A DNA stretch of 64,000 nucleotides from Timema cristinae (taxonomy: Eukaryota; Arthropoda; Insecta; Phasmatodea; Timematidae), in contig JBCFYV010011135.1 in assembly GCA_039000515.1 (NCBI GenBank), positions 29,043,548 through 29,107,547 of the forward strand. The letters run 5' to 3'. Shown one piece after another: positions 45,856 to 57,559 of the stretch. Within the stretch, counting starts at the first letter, position 1; each line of letters begins with the position of its first letter. The notes below the pieces were generated by a model that made no database searches, was not told the origin of the DNA, and was given only the letters and a program-made list of their open reading frames with translations. Made by a program: the position numbers and the translations under genes.

Positions 45856-48800
45856 CTGTAATGGAAGTGGAAATAAGAATTAAAAATAAGTCTAAATATT
45901 TATCAAATAATAACATGTGTATTGATTTTTAAATCCTAAAAGTCTAATTTAGGAGCCATCAAATTAACATTATCACATATATTAAGAGGGAAAATCAAAA
46001 CATACCTCAAGTAAATTTACAAAAATAAAAATAAAAATAAAATAATCAATGGAATTAAGCAAAAAATAAAATAATCAATGGAATTAGGTCAATGCTCCTT
46101 GAAGTAATTTGTGGTATTTATAAAGATAAGTTTGTATTTTTGAGTTTAATGAAAAACAATTTCTCGCTGTCCAGAATAAAGCCAGTGCCTTATAAATATG
46201 GAATTTTAAATGCATTTTAATAACTCTGAATGATATAAGTTCATATAACACAACAATGGAGTTGTTGAGATCAAACAAGATTTCACTTGCATTTAACTAT
46301 TGACAAAGCAAATGTTCTGAAGAAAGAAAGATAATTTTCAGGACTTTAGGAAATCTTGTTACAATTAATTGTATTATGACTAATAAATAGATAATTTTGG
46401 AGAAGGAAAAAAAAAGTTAATGAAACTTTTTTTATGACAAAACGTATAAATTCTTCTTAAAAATACTATTAAATGAATGAATTTTATTAAAACACGAATA
46501 GTGAATATTATACAAAGATATTGTTTTTAATTTTTCATTGCATTATCAACCTAACCATTGAGTGTTAGCACATATTTAATTCAGTGTTAACAAAGATTTA
46601 AATCAATAGTGTTAAGACAAAAAGTTTATAATTCTGAAGAACTGTAACCTATTTCTGAATAGGAATAAAATGAAATTAGGCGTTTAGGAGGTTTATTTTT
46701 TATTAATGTAATTGAAACAAACATATATGAACATACAACAAAATAATACTCAGTAAAGTAATTTAACTTTCACTTTCAATTATTTGAGCCATTTAATGTA
46801 CACGTTCTAAACTGACAGATTATTATATTAGCACATATATTAAAGCTTAGAAACTAACATAAATTTAGAACTTACACAACAACATGTCTCGGAACTTAGA
46901 AACAAACTTAAATTTATAACTAACACAACACCCAGCCCCCGAATATCAATTCCTCACTATTAAATGAAAAACCCACATTTACAAATGATAATTTTTTTTC
47001 TGCCAGCCCGGAATGGGAACCTTAGCAAGGTGTACAGACTGTATAACAACAGAGCTAAGGTATTGGACTGGTTAAATGAAGTCTGTTCATGATATGTTTT
47101 TTACCAGGTTGACAATTTAAAAATCATATGTTTAGTTTTTAGGTGGCCAACAGTTGTTAAAGACCACTGATTTGTTATAAATGTCAAGTCTTTTAATCAT
47201 ATATTATATTTAAAATAACGTCAACTTAAGATTTCTCACACTATTTAATTACTTTTAAGAATATCTTATTAACCAATAAAAACCACAATTTAAACATAAT
47301 TAAAAATACTTCTTCGTTTTGTAATGTTATGGATAACATGTTATATAGTGCATACATTAATACCCTTTAATAGAGGCATTGTATTTACTTGGAAAAGAGA
47401 AAATACTTGTAATTCTTTATTTTATAATAATTATATCATATTTGGAAATAGTTAACTGAATAAATATGTTTATTTAATGAGTGGATGCATCACTGTAAAG
47501 AACTTGTTTCCATCATGTTCAATCACATGGTTTAAATTCGTTGATCACCATCTTTAAGCTATAGTCGTTTAAACATTTTCTGAAAGTGCTGTGAATAATC
47601 ATTTTTAAAGTGGAATATAATGATAAATAAGCCTATTGTGCCCAACTTCAAATAAATATAAAAAATATTGGCCTGAATTACTGTGGTTAACTATCACATT
47701 CATGCACTTCTAAATTTTTTAATTACAGTTTTCCAAAGTGTCAGATGTAACCTGTAGCGTAGGTATACAATAGGGACTATTTCTAGTAACTTTATGAGCT
47801 CTCATACAATAAACTAAGGATGTGAATGTACTATAACTAGAAATGTGGTTTGAAAAAGTGTGCATTTTTTGCAGACTCTTATTGTTATCAACCTGGGACC
47901 TCTTTAACCCTAGATCTAGCCCTGGGTAGAGGGTTTTCTACCTGCATTCGAGTTGAATGAGAGTGGGGAAACATTTGGGAAAAATCACTCTCAGTAGACC
48001 TGAACGGGTTTTGAACCTTAATATCCCTTTCTTCTGCAGGAAAGTCTAACACGAGAGTGACAATTTATGTTGTTCAGCTAGCGTGAATATTACAAATAAT
48101 TTACAAATATTATCAATTTGTTTCTGAAAGATATGTGTGTATATATTTATTTCTGATTATTTTGTTGGTGTATAACAAGAATGGTTAGAAAGAAGCAATG
48201 CTATTTTTTTTAGTTCAATCACAAAAAAATTCGCTGTACATCAGCCTCTTTTATGCACCAACCATGAAGTAGAGATATAGCAACTTTTTTTAAAAAGCGT
48301 TCCCCTATAGAACTATATAACAATATTCGAAGAGGAAAGTCTTATTTTAATTCAGAACGAGAGAGTGCTGCCATTTGTGAAGACAATTATAAAACCTTCC
48401 TAACAGGGCTGTGGAGTCGGTATGGCAAGTCTTCCAATCAAATTCCTTTATTTTCCTATATTCCAACACCAACCAAGACTCCTTTATAAAATACTAGAGC
48501 CCACAACATAGGTTAGTGGTCACTGCTCCTAGCTATGAACCTAGGAGTCCCAGGTTCGATTCTCGGTCAGTTCCATGGGTGATTTTGCCGACTGTCACCA
48601 AGGTTTGGTTGGTAAGCCTTAAGTTGGGTTTAAGAGTTTCCACTGATTCCACACCTTCATATTGACTATCACCCCATCTCATGATACAAAAAAAAAGGCC
48701 TCTAATAAAAGAATGCACGATTTGTATATTTGAGCACCCCGGGGGCAACGGTACATTATTGCTGGCTAATTTTTCCACACGCACACACGAAGACATATAT

Positions 48801-51800
48801 ATATATATATATAAAGAATACTAGTTAGTAATAACAAATGTAATGCAGTAAAATACTCCAATAAAGACAACCTCTTCATGGGAAGCTGCCTTGAAATTTT
48901 AAAGGTATATTTACCTAAATAATAACAAAAAAAAGTATAAAATACTGTTATACATTTTTATTTTGAAACCAGATTTCAAGTTGGTACAGAGCCCTTTTAT
49001 AGTAGTGTTAAGAGAGGTATGTATCATATTTAAATAAAGATAATTATAATTATTTTTTACTCATATTCATACTCATCATCATAAACGATTTCCAGACTGA
49101 ATTAAGTTGTTGGATTGAGACATAAGCAAACAAACAGATTTCACGCATGTGTGTTGTAACTGCAGGTAGTCTTGCAAGCTCAAAGTGTGATTTGAATTCA
49201 AAGCTATAATGGTGTAACCAGAAGTTGATTCAGAGAATATATTATATGATGGAGGTGTGGGTTCACGTAAAGAAGCCAATTCATATAATATAGAGCAGGG
49301 GTTACAAAACTTATTTCATTAGTAGTCATAAAGCATTAATATAAGTAGTCTTATAAATCACAAATACACTTTTATTTCTTCAGGACATTTAGTTTTGTCC
49401 AAAGATAAGTATTGGTGAACACTTGTTTGGTTTCAAAAACTGCAGGGTTGTTTGATGTGAAACAAAACATTAGGAGTTGATATGTATTCAAAGTATATAT
49501 GTTTAACAGCGACTTGGATTTAAGCATTGTCAACAAAAAAAATTGTTCTACATTCATCTAAAAAACTTCAAATATATTTTTATACTTTGTAGATGTCACC
49601 ATTTCATATGGATGTTCTGGAACATAATATTGCATCTTTGGAGTCAATAGTACAACTCGGTGACCTGGTGGTCTAGGGGTAAGGTGTCAGACTCCAGTGC
49701 TGGCGGCCGGGGTTCAATCCTCGGTCCCGGCACAGATTTATTTGATTTCCAAACCCTTCCTTCACCTCTGACAAGACATCTTGTGAATGTGGGGAATGCC
49801 AGGCCTCCACCGTGGTTCGGATTCCACGTTAAACTGTAGGTCCTTCATTTCATCTCACAATCACCTTACCATTACACATTAGCGTAAGTGCGTAATAACC
49901 TGAATGGGTAGTAAGACGCGGTGCTAATAATAATAATAATAATAATAGTACAACTCAACTACGTCAGTATGTAGCGTGTCTGTCTACTAAGCTAAGGGTC
50001 CAGGGTTTGATTAACAGAATGGCTGAAAATGTATTATTAGGTAAATGTGGATTTACCTTTTCACATTGATAAATTAACAGCAGGGAGACTGGATGTTGAG
50101 TTTGTCTTAGTCTTAAGTTAGGTTATAAGTCTTATGAAGCTATGACAAGCTTAACCAGCCGGCTGTGGGAAATATATGGCTTGAAAAAAAAAAACTTACC
50201 ACAGGATTTTTACAGATAATTTGCTTTAAAAGTTAGCAACCTTAACTCAAAGGAATTCCATTATGGAAAAACCTGGCGTAATCTGTCAAAGGAAGACTAC
50301 TACCGATCAGAATTAGACTATGTGGAAAGTAAATATTTTATTAATAAAAACCAATAAGCCACCAAAATTAAGTTAATTACTTCATGTGAAACATATCGGC
50401 AGTCTGGTCTATTGTTAAAATGATGCCTTATATGTGTCAAAAAACAGAAACTCTGTGGTTAATACATTGACACTATAACATTATCTACCCTTCCCTATCC
50501 TTGCATACTTCCTTCATGTTAACAACATCCAATCACCAAGTAATAATGAACATTTATTATTAAAGCTCTTCATGTTTCTCTTTTTCACACATTTGTCTAC
50601 ACGATCTACCTCTTCCTTTGGATCCACACACTCTACCTTCATATATATGATTTGTCGCCTGATCCACTTAACATGATGTATAAAAATGATTTGAATTCAA
50701 CTTTGTTTAAAAATGAAGTGGCCCAATGGCTAAGTAGTTTTAAGATAATTGAAAATGATAAAAACAAAGAAAAAGGAAAAATAATATAAATTATACAACC
50801 ATTAAACTTGATATGTATTAACCAATGAGAATACAAGAAGAAGCTCCAGACAATTAAACACAGCAGATGTAAAATATCTTCTGTTCTTGTTTGAAATGTT
50901 GTGTTTCAAAAGATATAGTATAGTGACTTTGTTTTTCAAGAAAACAATAAGTGAAGTAGTTTTAAACATCATATCTATAGAGTAAAGCATGTTGATTTTG
51001 TTTAATAACAAATAGTTGGTTTGAATAAGACCTTAAACAATATGTTTCATTATAAACCATTGTATTATTCCTATGAATTGTGCATTGTATGCAATATTCA
51101 AAAGACCATCCTCATGGGAGAATTTTAAGAATCAGTTCCGTGTAAGAAAATAAATGAACATCGCAGGGCAAATCACGATAAATTCACTTGTTATAAAAAA
51201 ATGTATATGTAGTATTGATTTTTATACTGACAGTATTTTAATTTAGTTAATTTCAGTACCATTTCAAAAATTAGTCCACAGAAAAACGTATAACATTTGG
51301 AATTCTCAATTTGTTGGAATGCAAAAATAAACTGATAGATTCCCTTAAATATATATATATAAAAGAACAGATTCTCACTACTCGTTCAAGTTACATGGTT
51401 AATTACTAATTACGCTAATGGCGTTGGAATTGGGAAAGTGGTGAATTTAGAGGAAGTGAACCCATATTTGTGTGTATGAAGTGAAAAACAATTTAGGAAA
51501 ACCCACACCCAGTTCACCCGACCAAGATTCAAAACTCAATTTCACCATCTTTGGCAGTCTTGATCAACAAGAAACTAGCGCGTTATTCAACTACGCCACC
51601 CAGGAATGAGTGTTAAGAGATTTTTTTTTTAAATTACTTTTACTTTTTACAATTTTAATATTTAGAACAGTTCAGGGGAAAAGCAATCATAATTGGGGAA
51701 TAAGAACCAATGAAATTTAATCAAAATAAAAACTATTTATTACACCTACCTTAATTTCTTCTTTGATGAGTGGAAAGCTGATGGTTGAAGATGCTTGAAG

Positions 51801-54800
51801 TTCATTATTTTGTTCAGTTTTATAGATACAATCTTTCGAGCTCTCTTCTTTGATGAGTGGAAAGCTGATAGTTGAAGATGGTTGAAGTTCATTATTTTGT
51901 TCAGTTTTATAAATACAATCTTTCGAGCTCTCTTCTTTGATGAGTGGAAAGCTGATGGTTGAGGATGGTTGAAGTTCAATATTTTGTTTAGTTTCATAAA
52001 TACAATCTTTCGAGCTCTCTTCTTTGAGTGGTGGAAAATTAATACTGGTAAGATCGTTATTTTGTAGTTTTTGTAATGGCTCATTAATACATTCCTTTGA
52101 GTCCTCGGGTGTTTTGGCATCAATCTATACAATGAAATATGTTATTAGCTATTAGTTCTGTGAACAGTAAACCTCGATTTCTCCATCTTATTATATCACA
52201 ATTGTGCATGTTTTACAATCAAAGAAAATAAAAAAAGACAAAATGTGAAAGTCCACTCCATGGCTAAGTTTAATTACAGACGGTTGAGAATAAAATAAAA
52301 AATGTTTCATACATTCACGATTTCAACAGTAATTTACCTGTGTTGTTTAAACAAAAATAAATTATTTGAGCATACATTTCTTTTGAGGAAATGTTTTAAG
52401 TAAATGCTTTTGGATAGACATTTTAATTATTGTTAAAGAAGATTCTTTTGATTTAAAAATGCAAAAAGCGTTTTCTGGGGAAGGAATTTTATCTTTCTTG
52501 ATAACCTTGACTAATCAGAGAATAATGATAAAAACACTACACACATGAATTGGAAAATATAAATGTGGGTATCCTCACCATTTGACAACTACCTAATGGC
52601 AGTGGCTGGTTCTCAAAAGCGAGCTATGACTATATATACTTTTATGGCCCGAATATATTGGGTTTTTCCTAAATTTTCCTCTAAACTGTACTCGTAAAAT
52701 ATGCGCAAAATACATTTTTTCAATGAAAAAACTTTCTGATTCCTACAGAAGTTTATTTGATAGCATACTCTAACTGTAATGGCCATCCAGCAGTAATTAT
52801 CGCACTCACCCGACTCTATTTGTTAGCTCATGGTTTAAACAAAGAGATAAATAATAGGGGAGAGAGTATTTCCACCCTTCAGTGTAACTGTACTTTTACT
52901 TCATTAGGTCAGTGTTAGCTGGTGGGAGAATCCATCTTGTGTTTTAAGATCCTTTCCCAACCTCATGCATTAAATTGAAGCCACACGTGTGCATGCACTT
53001 AACATTTACAAATACATCAATTTCCTCTTCGTCTGCAAAACTTGGCTCCAACTTGATTTTACGATCATTATCAATCTAACGGACAGTAAGAGATTTGTTT
53101 TAAATTGTTGAGATTATTTTAAAACAGAAAGAACAAGAACTTCCAAGCTATCAATGAAATTAAGGGCCTGGTCAATAGTCGTTGGAAGTGAAGTCGCGTC
53201 AGCGCCAGTCTATAATTTACATCATCGAAAGAAACCAAATGAATTATATCCTGTCTTCAACGGCTGAGTCGGCCCACAGAGTTTCAAGAACTATCGGCAC
53301 TTTAGAGCCCACCCCCCTTCCCTTCACCCATCCAAAGAGTGAGACCGAGTTAGCGAGCAAACAAAACAAAGCTATAATCCTCTGAAATCTTTATCGCAGG
53401 TAGCAATTACCTCTGTATTGATGTGGGGGAAATTGGCCAGGAGGGGGAGGGGGTAGTCTAAACTAACCTTGTACATATCCTTGACGAGAGCTATTTGGGG
53501 AGAGTACCTAAGATTGTCACAAATAGAAGGCAATGCATTTTCCAACTGGTTTGATCTTTCATTGAAATTCATCCTGGCCAAATGATACATGAATTGGAAG
53601 TATTCTAGCTCTCACGCATGTTCATTCGTAATCAAACTGGGGTATGGTCTATTTATCCAGTGATGGCGAGGTCAGACATCAAATCCTGCCCAGGTGTGTC
53701 TACAAAGAGTGTTTTTTTATGTTTCCCACTCTACTTCCAGGCAAATGTGCTTACAATGTGTCTAAATTTTACATTACTATTTCCTATACCCTATTAGTGC
53801 ATTTAAATGGGTATAGATCAGACAATTACACAATAGAAAAAAATGATGAAATTAAGAAGTAATGCTAAGAATAAATATATAATGAAGTGTTAGCGCTAAA
53901 GTCTCCTCGAATCCACACCATGCCAGAACTGTTAATATGTATTAAATTACAAAATTAATAATCGATAATAGATATTAATCAATAAAATAGTATTTACTAT
54001 TTAATAGTCAATACAATTTTATTAGTATGTATAATTTTTTACATTAAAACATGATATTGTAGACCAATGTTGATATATTCTAAAACAACATTTTATTGAA
54101 TCAATAATAATACAAATATTTTCAATCATTCATTACTAAAATATTACTTAAGATGCATAATAAAAAAATAGCAGTTATACATTGGAAATTTTAGTATAGT
54201 AGCCCCATGGCTTCTTTGGTGCTGACTGATAGCTCACAGCTGAAGACTTTGAAAAGTTACCAGACCAAATTATGTATCGCTACGCAGAACCATATGATCT
54301 GTAAAAACGTGTTTAGCTGCTGTCACTTTTGAGAGTCAAAATTTAGGTATATACCTAAATGTTGACTGTAGGAACTCAGCCGTGACAAACCTATATTACT
54401 ATTATTATTATTAGCACCACGTCTCTCTACCTGTTCAGGTTGTACGAACTTACGCTAATGTGTAATGGTAGGGTTATTGTGAGATGAAATGAAGGACCTA
54501 CAGTTTAACATGGGATCCGAACCACGGTGGAGGCCTGGCATTCCCTGCATTCACAAGATGTCTTGTCAGAGGTGAAGGAAGGGTTTGGTAATCAGATAAA
54601 TCTGTGCTACCTATTAATAAGGGTGTTGGAAGCATCAAAGCTTTGACATAGCTTCGAAAGAAATGTCAGTATAAGCTTTGCTTCAAAAAAAATTCCAGCT
54701 TTGATGATTACAATGCTTTCCTAATCAAAATATTTAGGGGGGTATTTAGGGTGGTGTTTGTTTTATCAGTTTCCAACTTTATGTCCACGCAAATATGAGA

Positions 54801-57514
54801 ATACCTTCCCTCAAAATGTTACATTTCCACATCATTAGTGTTATTAAAATACCTAATGCAGGGATAATTCACTTATAGTTCATATGACATAACTATCACT
54901 TAACTTTTAGTTAACATTCATATAACGAAAAAGAAAAATCAACGTGTGATTAGAATTCACGTGACTTAACATCGCTCAAGCTAAACACTGAAAATGGATT
55001 TTAACATTTTGAAAACAAACTAAAATTAAGAAAAGGCATTTAGCAATGATTAGGCTCTAGATACTTGCAATAAAAGCTTATTGAATACTGGATATACATA
55101 ATAGAGTGTAACAAAAGGCTACAATGTTTAGTTTGCAACACAAGACAAAACTATACTTAAGAAGTCATCTACATTCAATAAACAAACAAATGAAGTACTA
55201 AATAGCCCAGCATTGTTATTATGACCACGACGCAAAACGAATTTACGACCATTAGCAGAGAGACGCTAGACTTTGCGTCAAAATTTATTATGGCCGACCA
55301 CTTTGCGAAAGCAAAGTCCTTGCGAGCGCAAATATTTCTCTAGTAGCGTGACGCTAAGTTGCGCAGACATTTTACTTGTCCTTTGATTTGCGTTACGAGG
55401 TTATGTTTGCTAGTTTTTGTAATTTATTACGTGTTTTGTGTTACATTATTTAAACTTGCCATCTCATTTGCCCAATATAATTACCTCAAAATTTTTTGTG
55501 TATGTTTCACATAATCTAGCTTTAAATAGGCCTATATCATAATGTAGGCCAAGAGTTGGGATAGTATGTTTACACTGAATGTATTTTATTTGAAACACAA
55601 CACTATCAAAATGCATTACTATTCACCATCAATACACTGATAATTCAGGTGCTAAAATAATAAAACGTAGGCCTAATATGTTTAAGATGCCTCAACAAAA
55701 CTTTAATGATGTAATCATATTTAAACTGAATCATACATACAGTAGTAGGCCTATGAAATATTGCAGCCAAGACTGGAAATAACTATCGTAAATAGGCCCT
55801 AGCTTAATATATGCATGCGATTTGGTTGGTTTAGGCCTAGATTTAAATCATAAAAGGTTTACCAAAGTTATCTGAAACCAATAATTAGTAGTTAAAGCTA
55901 GTTATACTGAAGTGAATAAATTGCAAACAAATCATTATAAAGAAATATAATATACTTATATTCTTAATCACTTAACTAAAGTTTCAATAATTCCCTTTAA
56001 GTAAAAGATGCATTTTATTATTTTTAGCCATCCAAACCACCCTCTTGTTCACTTTTTTTGTTAACTTAGTAGGACGACAGACTTTGAGTTGTTGAAAATA
56101 TTCAGTGTGAACACAATTTTTGCGAGATCTTGAACGCTTTCATCAACTTTAAGTAATTAGTTTTATTTTCTAAGATCTTAACACTGCATATTTGATTCAA
56201 TCTCAAACGTGAGAACCTTTTCAACACTGTAAATTAATAAAATTAGCACAAAGTCGGCCTATATATGTCCAGGTGAAGTACTGTATAGACAGGAAGTTTT
56301 CTTTATCTAACCTCAATTCAATCAAACAATATAAAATTTAAAACACCTTACTGTAGGCCTATATCTTTGAACGTTAAATTTTTGGCTTGACAAAATCGAG
56401 GACGGTTTTAAAATAGGCCTACTAAGAAAGCCAAAATACAAAATATTAATATACTGTTTGATACATGTTGTTTTTGAAACAAAGTTTTATAAGACATATA
56501 TTTTTTAGTTAAAAATTAAAATTATTTAAAATTAAATTAGGCCTAAATATAAGGAGAAGTATACATTATAAACTGTTGAAATTATTGTTAATTAATATAA
56601 TAAAACACACTTGTTCCAGTATCAACATGAATATATGAAGAATAAAGCATTGGGTCGTAAAGCATACATCTTAAAAAAACATTGTTTTTTACTAGCCAAC
56701 TTCTCATACTAATTTATTCATTTCCCCATGTGACATTACTATTTTAATGAATAGCGAACATGTTTTTTTTTACTACAATATGTTATGTGTATTGAATAAT
56801 GTAGGCCTAGTATTTTTTCATTTCAAATCGTAAGCAAACAAAATTATGCAAGTGATTTATTAAATTAAGCTAGGTTAAATCGTTCTTGCAAATAATGTGA
56901 CTTGTGATCAGCTGTTTGGGAAAATAAAAATAAATGAATAATGTTCAGTCATGAACAACAGCATTCTTGAAATAAATGTACCTAATTTCTAGCCTCTAAC
57001 TTCTTAAAAGGTAATATTCTTTGGAAAAGTGTTGCCAAGTGTTGACGCAAACTGATTTTATTCTGTGCGTTAACGCTGAAAGCAAAGTTGAAGCTAAAAT
57101 TAGCGGACGATACAAAGTGTGGTGGTCATAATAACCCAAACGCTATCTTTTCCTCTAAAGTGAAGCTAACTAGCGGTAGCAACTAACTTTGCATCGAATG
57201 GTCATAATAGCCCTGCTGTTGATGTGGCTCACAAAATAATTTACTGGATACAACATGTAGAACGTACACTTTCCCTTAATGTTCAAGTAACGTGAAAGTT
57301 CTTCCTTGAACAATGGCTTCCTTTAAAAGCATAAGGATAACTGTTTAAGTTATGTTATATTTAAGTGAATGTTAAGATGATTGTGATCACAGCATGAGTC
57401 AATGCTTTAAGTTACCTCCATTTTCAATTCCATGTTTTGATTGAGACAAATATTAGAGTTCAATTCAAGCTCTGTATTTGTGGTTAGTGGAGAGTTCTTA
57501 TCATTCTCCTCCAT
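45121..57514 (-). CDS. C2H2 zinc-finger protein with SUMO-motif-rich N-terminus, period 2 (four coding exons, 422 aa)
   Basis: Exons 57514-57416, 53075-53016, 52124-51750 and 45855-45121 join in phase 0 without a stop. Residues 1-178 are acidic/Asn-rich and carry six psi-K-x-E motifs (LKME, IKLE, LKEE, three IKEE). Residues 179-285 are a leader with no known domain. Five C2H2 fingers (C-X2-C-X12-H-X3-H) follow, linked by S(E/K/D)QRxYKC instead of TGEKP. Known families suggest a nuclear DNA-binding regulator; target and partners are unknown. No KRAB, BTB or ZAD domain is seen. The stop falls at the start of a would-be sixth finger. This is a by-eye model without transcript support. Confidence 0.72.
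45856..46690. other. Intron sequence between exon 3 and ZNF-b, period 2
   Basis: Begins with the polypyrimidine/acceptor of ZNF-b. Homologous to 19618-20370 and 12467-13400. Confidence 0.55.
46927..47065 (-). mobile_element. SINE-C-like copy, reverse orientation, period 2
   Basis: Diverged counterpart of 14127-14265, here placed upstream of ZNF-b. Confidence 0.4.
47066..48400. other. Non-coding stretch, period 2
   Basis: 47066-48030 corresponds to 14266-15250 of period 1, with a partial SINE-B tail at 47935-48030. 48030-48400 has no counterpart. Confidence 0.5.
48412..48490 (+). mobile_element. Fragment of a CAGGGCTGTGGAGTCGG-type DNA transposon
   Basis: The start CAGGGCTGTGGAGTCGGTA matches the terminus of a widespread non-autonomous DNA element family (hAT-type as I recall it). 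Only ~80 bp can be followed and no opposite end was found. Confidence 0.4.
48495..48830 (+). mobile_element. SINE-D copy (period 2 only)
   Basis: tRNA-like head with TAGGTTAGTGGTCA (A-box) and CCCAGGTTCGATTCTCGG (B-box), a ~230-bp body and a TA-repeat end at 48801-48816. Only one copy in the window. Confidence 0.6.
48831..49646. other. Period-2-specific non-coding stretch
   Basis: AT-rich, without recognisable exon or repeat. Confidence 0.45.
49647..49956 (+). mobile_element. SINE-A copy with 12-bp target-site duplication (period 2 only)
   Basis: Full-length copy with head TGACCTGGTGGTCTAGGGG and a (TAA)n tail. It is flanked by ATAGTACAACTC at 49647-49658 and 49945-49956. Confidence 0.92.
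49968..50165 (+). mobile_element. SINE-C copy, period 2
   Basis: Counterpart of 20705-20920, starting just after the SINE-A target duplication. Confidence 0.6.
50166..51357. other. Non-coding stretch, period 2
   Basis: Collinear with 20921-22510, without the SINE-A found at 21690. Nothing else recognised. Confidence 0.5.
51360..51603 (-). mobile_element. SINE-B copy, reverse orientation, period 2
   Basis: Same insertion as 22512-22755. Confidence 0.7.
51750..52124 (-). CDS. Zinc-finger gene exon 3, period 2 (29-residue repeats with SUMO motifs)
   Basis: Bounded by the acceptor CATTGTATAG and the donor AAG|GTAGGTG, 125 codons, phase 0. After [18 protein letters not shown], a 29-residue unit ([19 protein letters not shown]...SSTISFPLI) repeats three times and begins a fourth. 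Each unit carries LKEE or IKEE (psi-K-x-E) followed by ESSKD. A different minus-strand frame is also open over this exon, but its repeats are the shadow of this one. Confidence 0.8.
52125..53015. other. Intron 2 of the zinc-finger gene, period 2
   Basis: AT-rich. A ~100-bp piece at 52627-52740 differs from period 1, where a TA microsatellite lies at 23659-23680. No exon seen. Confidence 0.5.
53016..53075 (-). CDS. Zinc-finger gene exon 2, period 2 (20 codons)
   Basis: Encodes [20 protein letters not shown], phase 0 on both sides. The acceptor is ...CCGTTAG. The donor is GTATTTG because four bases present in period 1 (GTAAGTATTTG) are missing here, which makes it weak. Confidence 0.65.
53372..53605 (-). 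CDS. Exon-like unrecognised reading frame in intron 1, period 2
   Basis: The frame runs from after GCGTGAGAG near 53605 through [20 protein letters not shown] to LVKDMYK. There it either meets the donor-like AAG|GTTAGT (53468) or continues to TGA at 53372. Composition is protein-like (balanced, few Asn/Ile runs) and it would be phase 0 as an optional exon. No family recognised. The acceptor lacks a pyrimidine tract, so this may be chance or a relic. Confidence 0.3.
   Translation of the reverse strand, partial: EYFQFMYHLARMNFNERSNQLENALPSICDNLRYSPQIALVKDMYKVSLDYPLPLLANFPHINTEVIATCDKDFRGL
53980..54400. repeat. ~400-bp dispersed repeat with 20-bp palindrome, period 2
   Basis: Counterpart of 24938-25340 and relative of 15250-15661; the palindrome is at 54341-54360. 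Confidence 0.65.
54398..54608 (-). mobile_element. 5'-truncated SINE-A, period 2
   Basis: Counterpart of 25341-25556 with the same truncation point. Confidence 0.7.
55208..57218. mobile_element. ~2-kb TIR-bounded non-autonomous element, period 2
   Basis: Counterpart of 26156-28143 with the same ends and internal TAGGCCTA octamers. It lies in intron 1, ~200 bp from exon 1. Confidence 0.6.
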
Positions 57515-57549
57515 CTTGGTAAGAGGAAAGTTAAGTTGCCATCAGTGGC
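57416..57549 (-). CDS. Zinc-finger gene exon 1 with start codon, period 2
   Basis: The ATG at 57514-57512 in ACCAAGATGG context starts 33 codons ([12 protein letters not shown]...MELKME), with donor GAG|GTAACT. The exon begins at an acceptor (CCTTTGTAG), implying an upstream untranslated exon not located. An upstream ATG gives only a three-codon uORF (M-A-T-stop), unlike period 1. Confidence 0.72.
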
Positions 57550-57559
57550 CTACAAAGGA

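Noticed and set aside
51746..52132. 128-codon minus-strand frame rich in [10 protein letters not shown] repeats
   Set aside because: It runs through the acceptor and donor of exon 3 and is a different frame of the same 87-bp repeats; the phase-0 frame fits the splice sites and the neighbouring exons.
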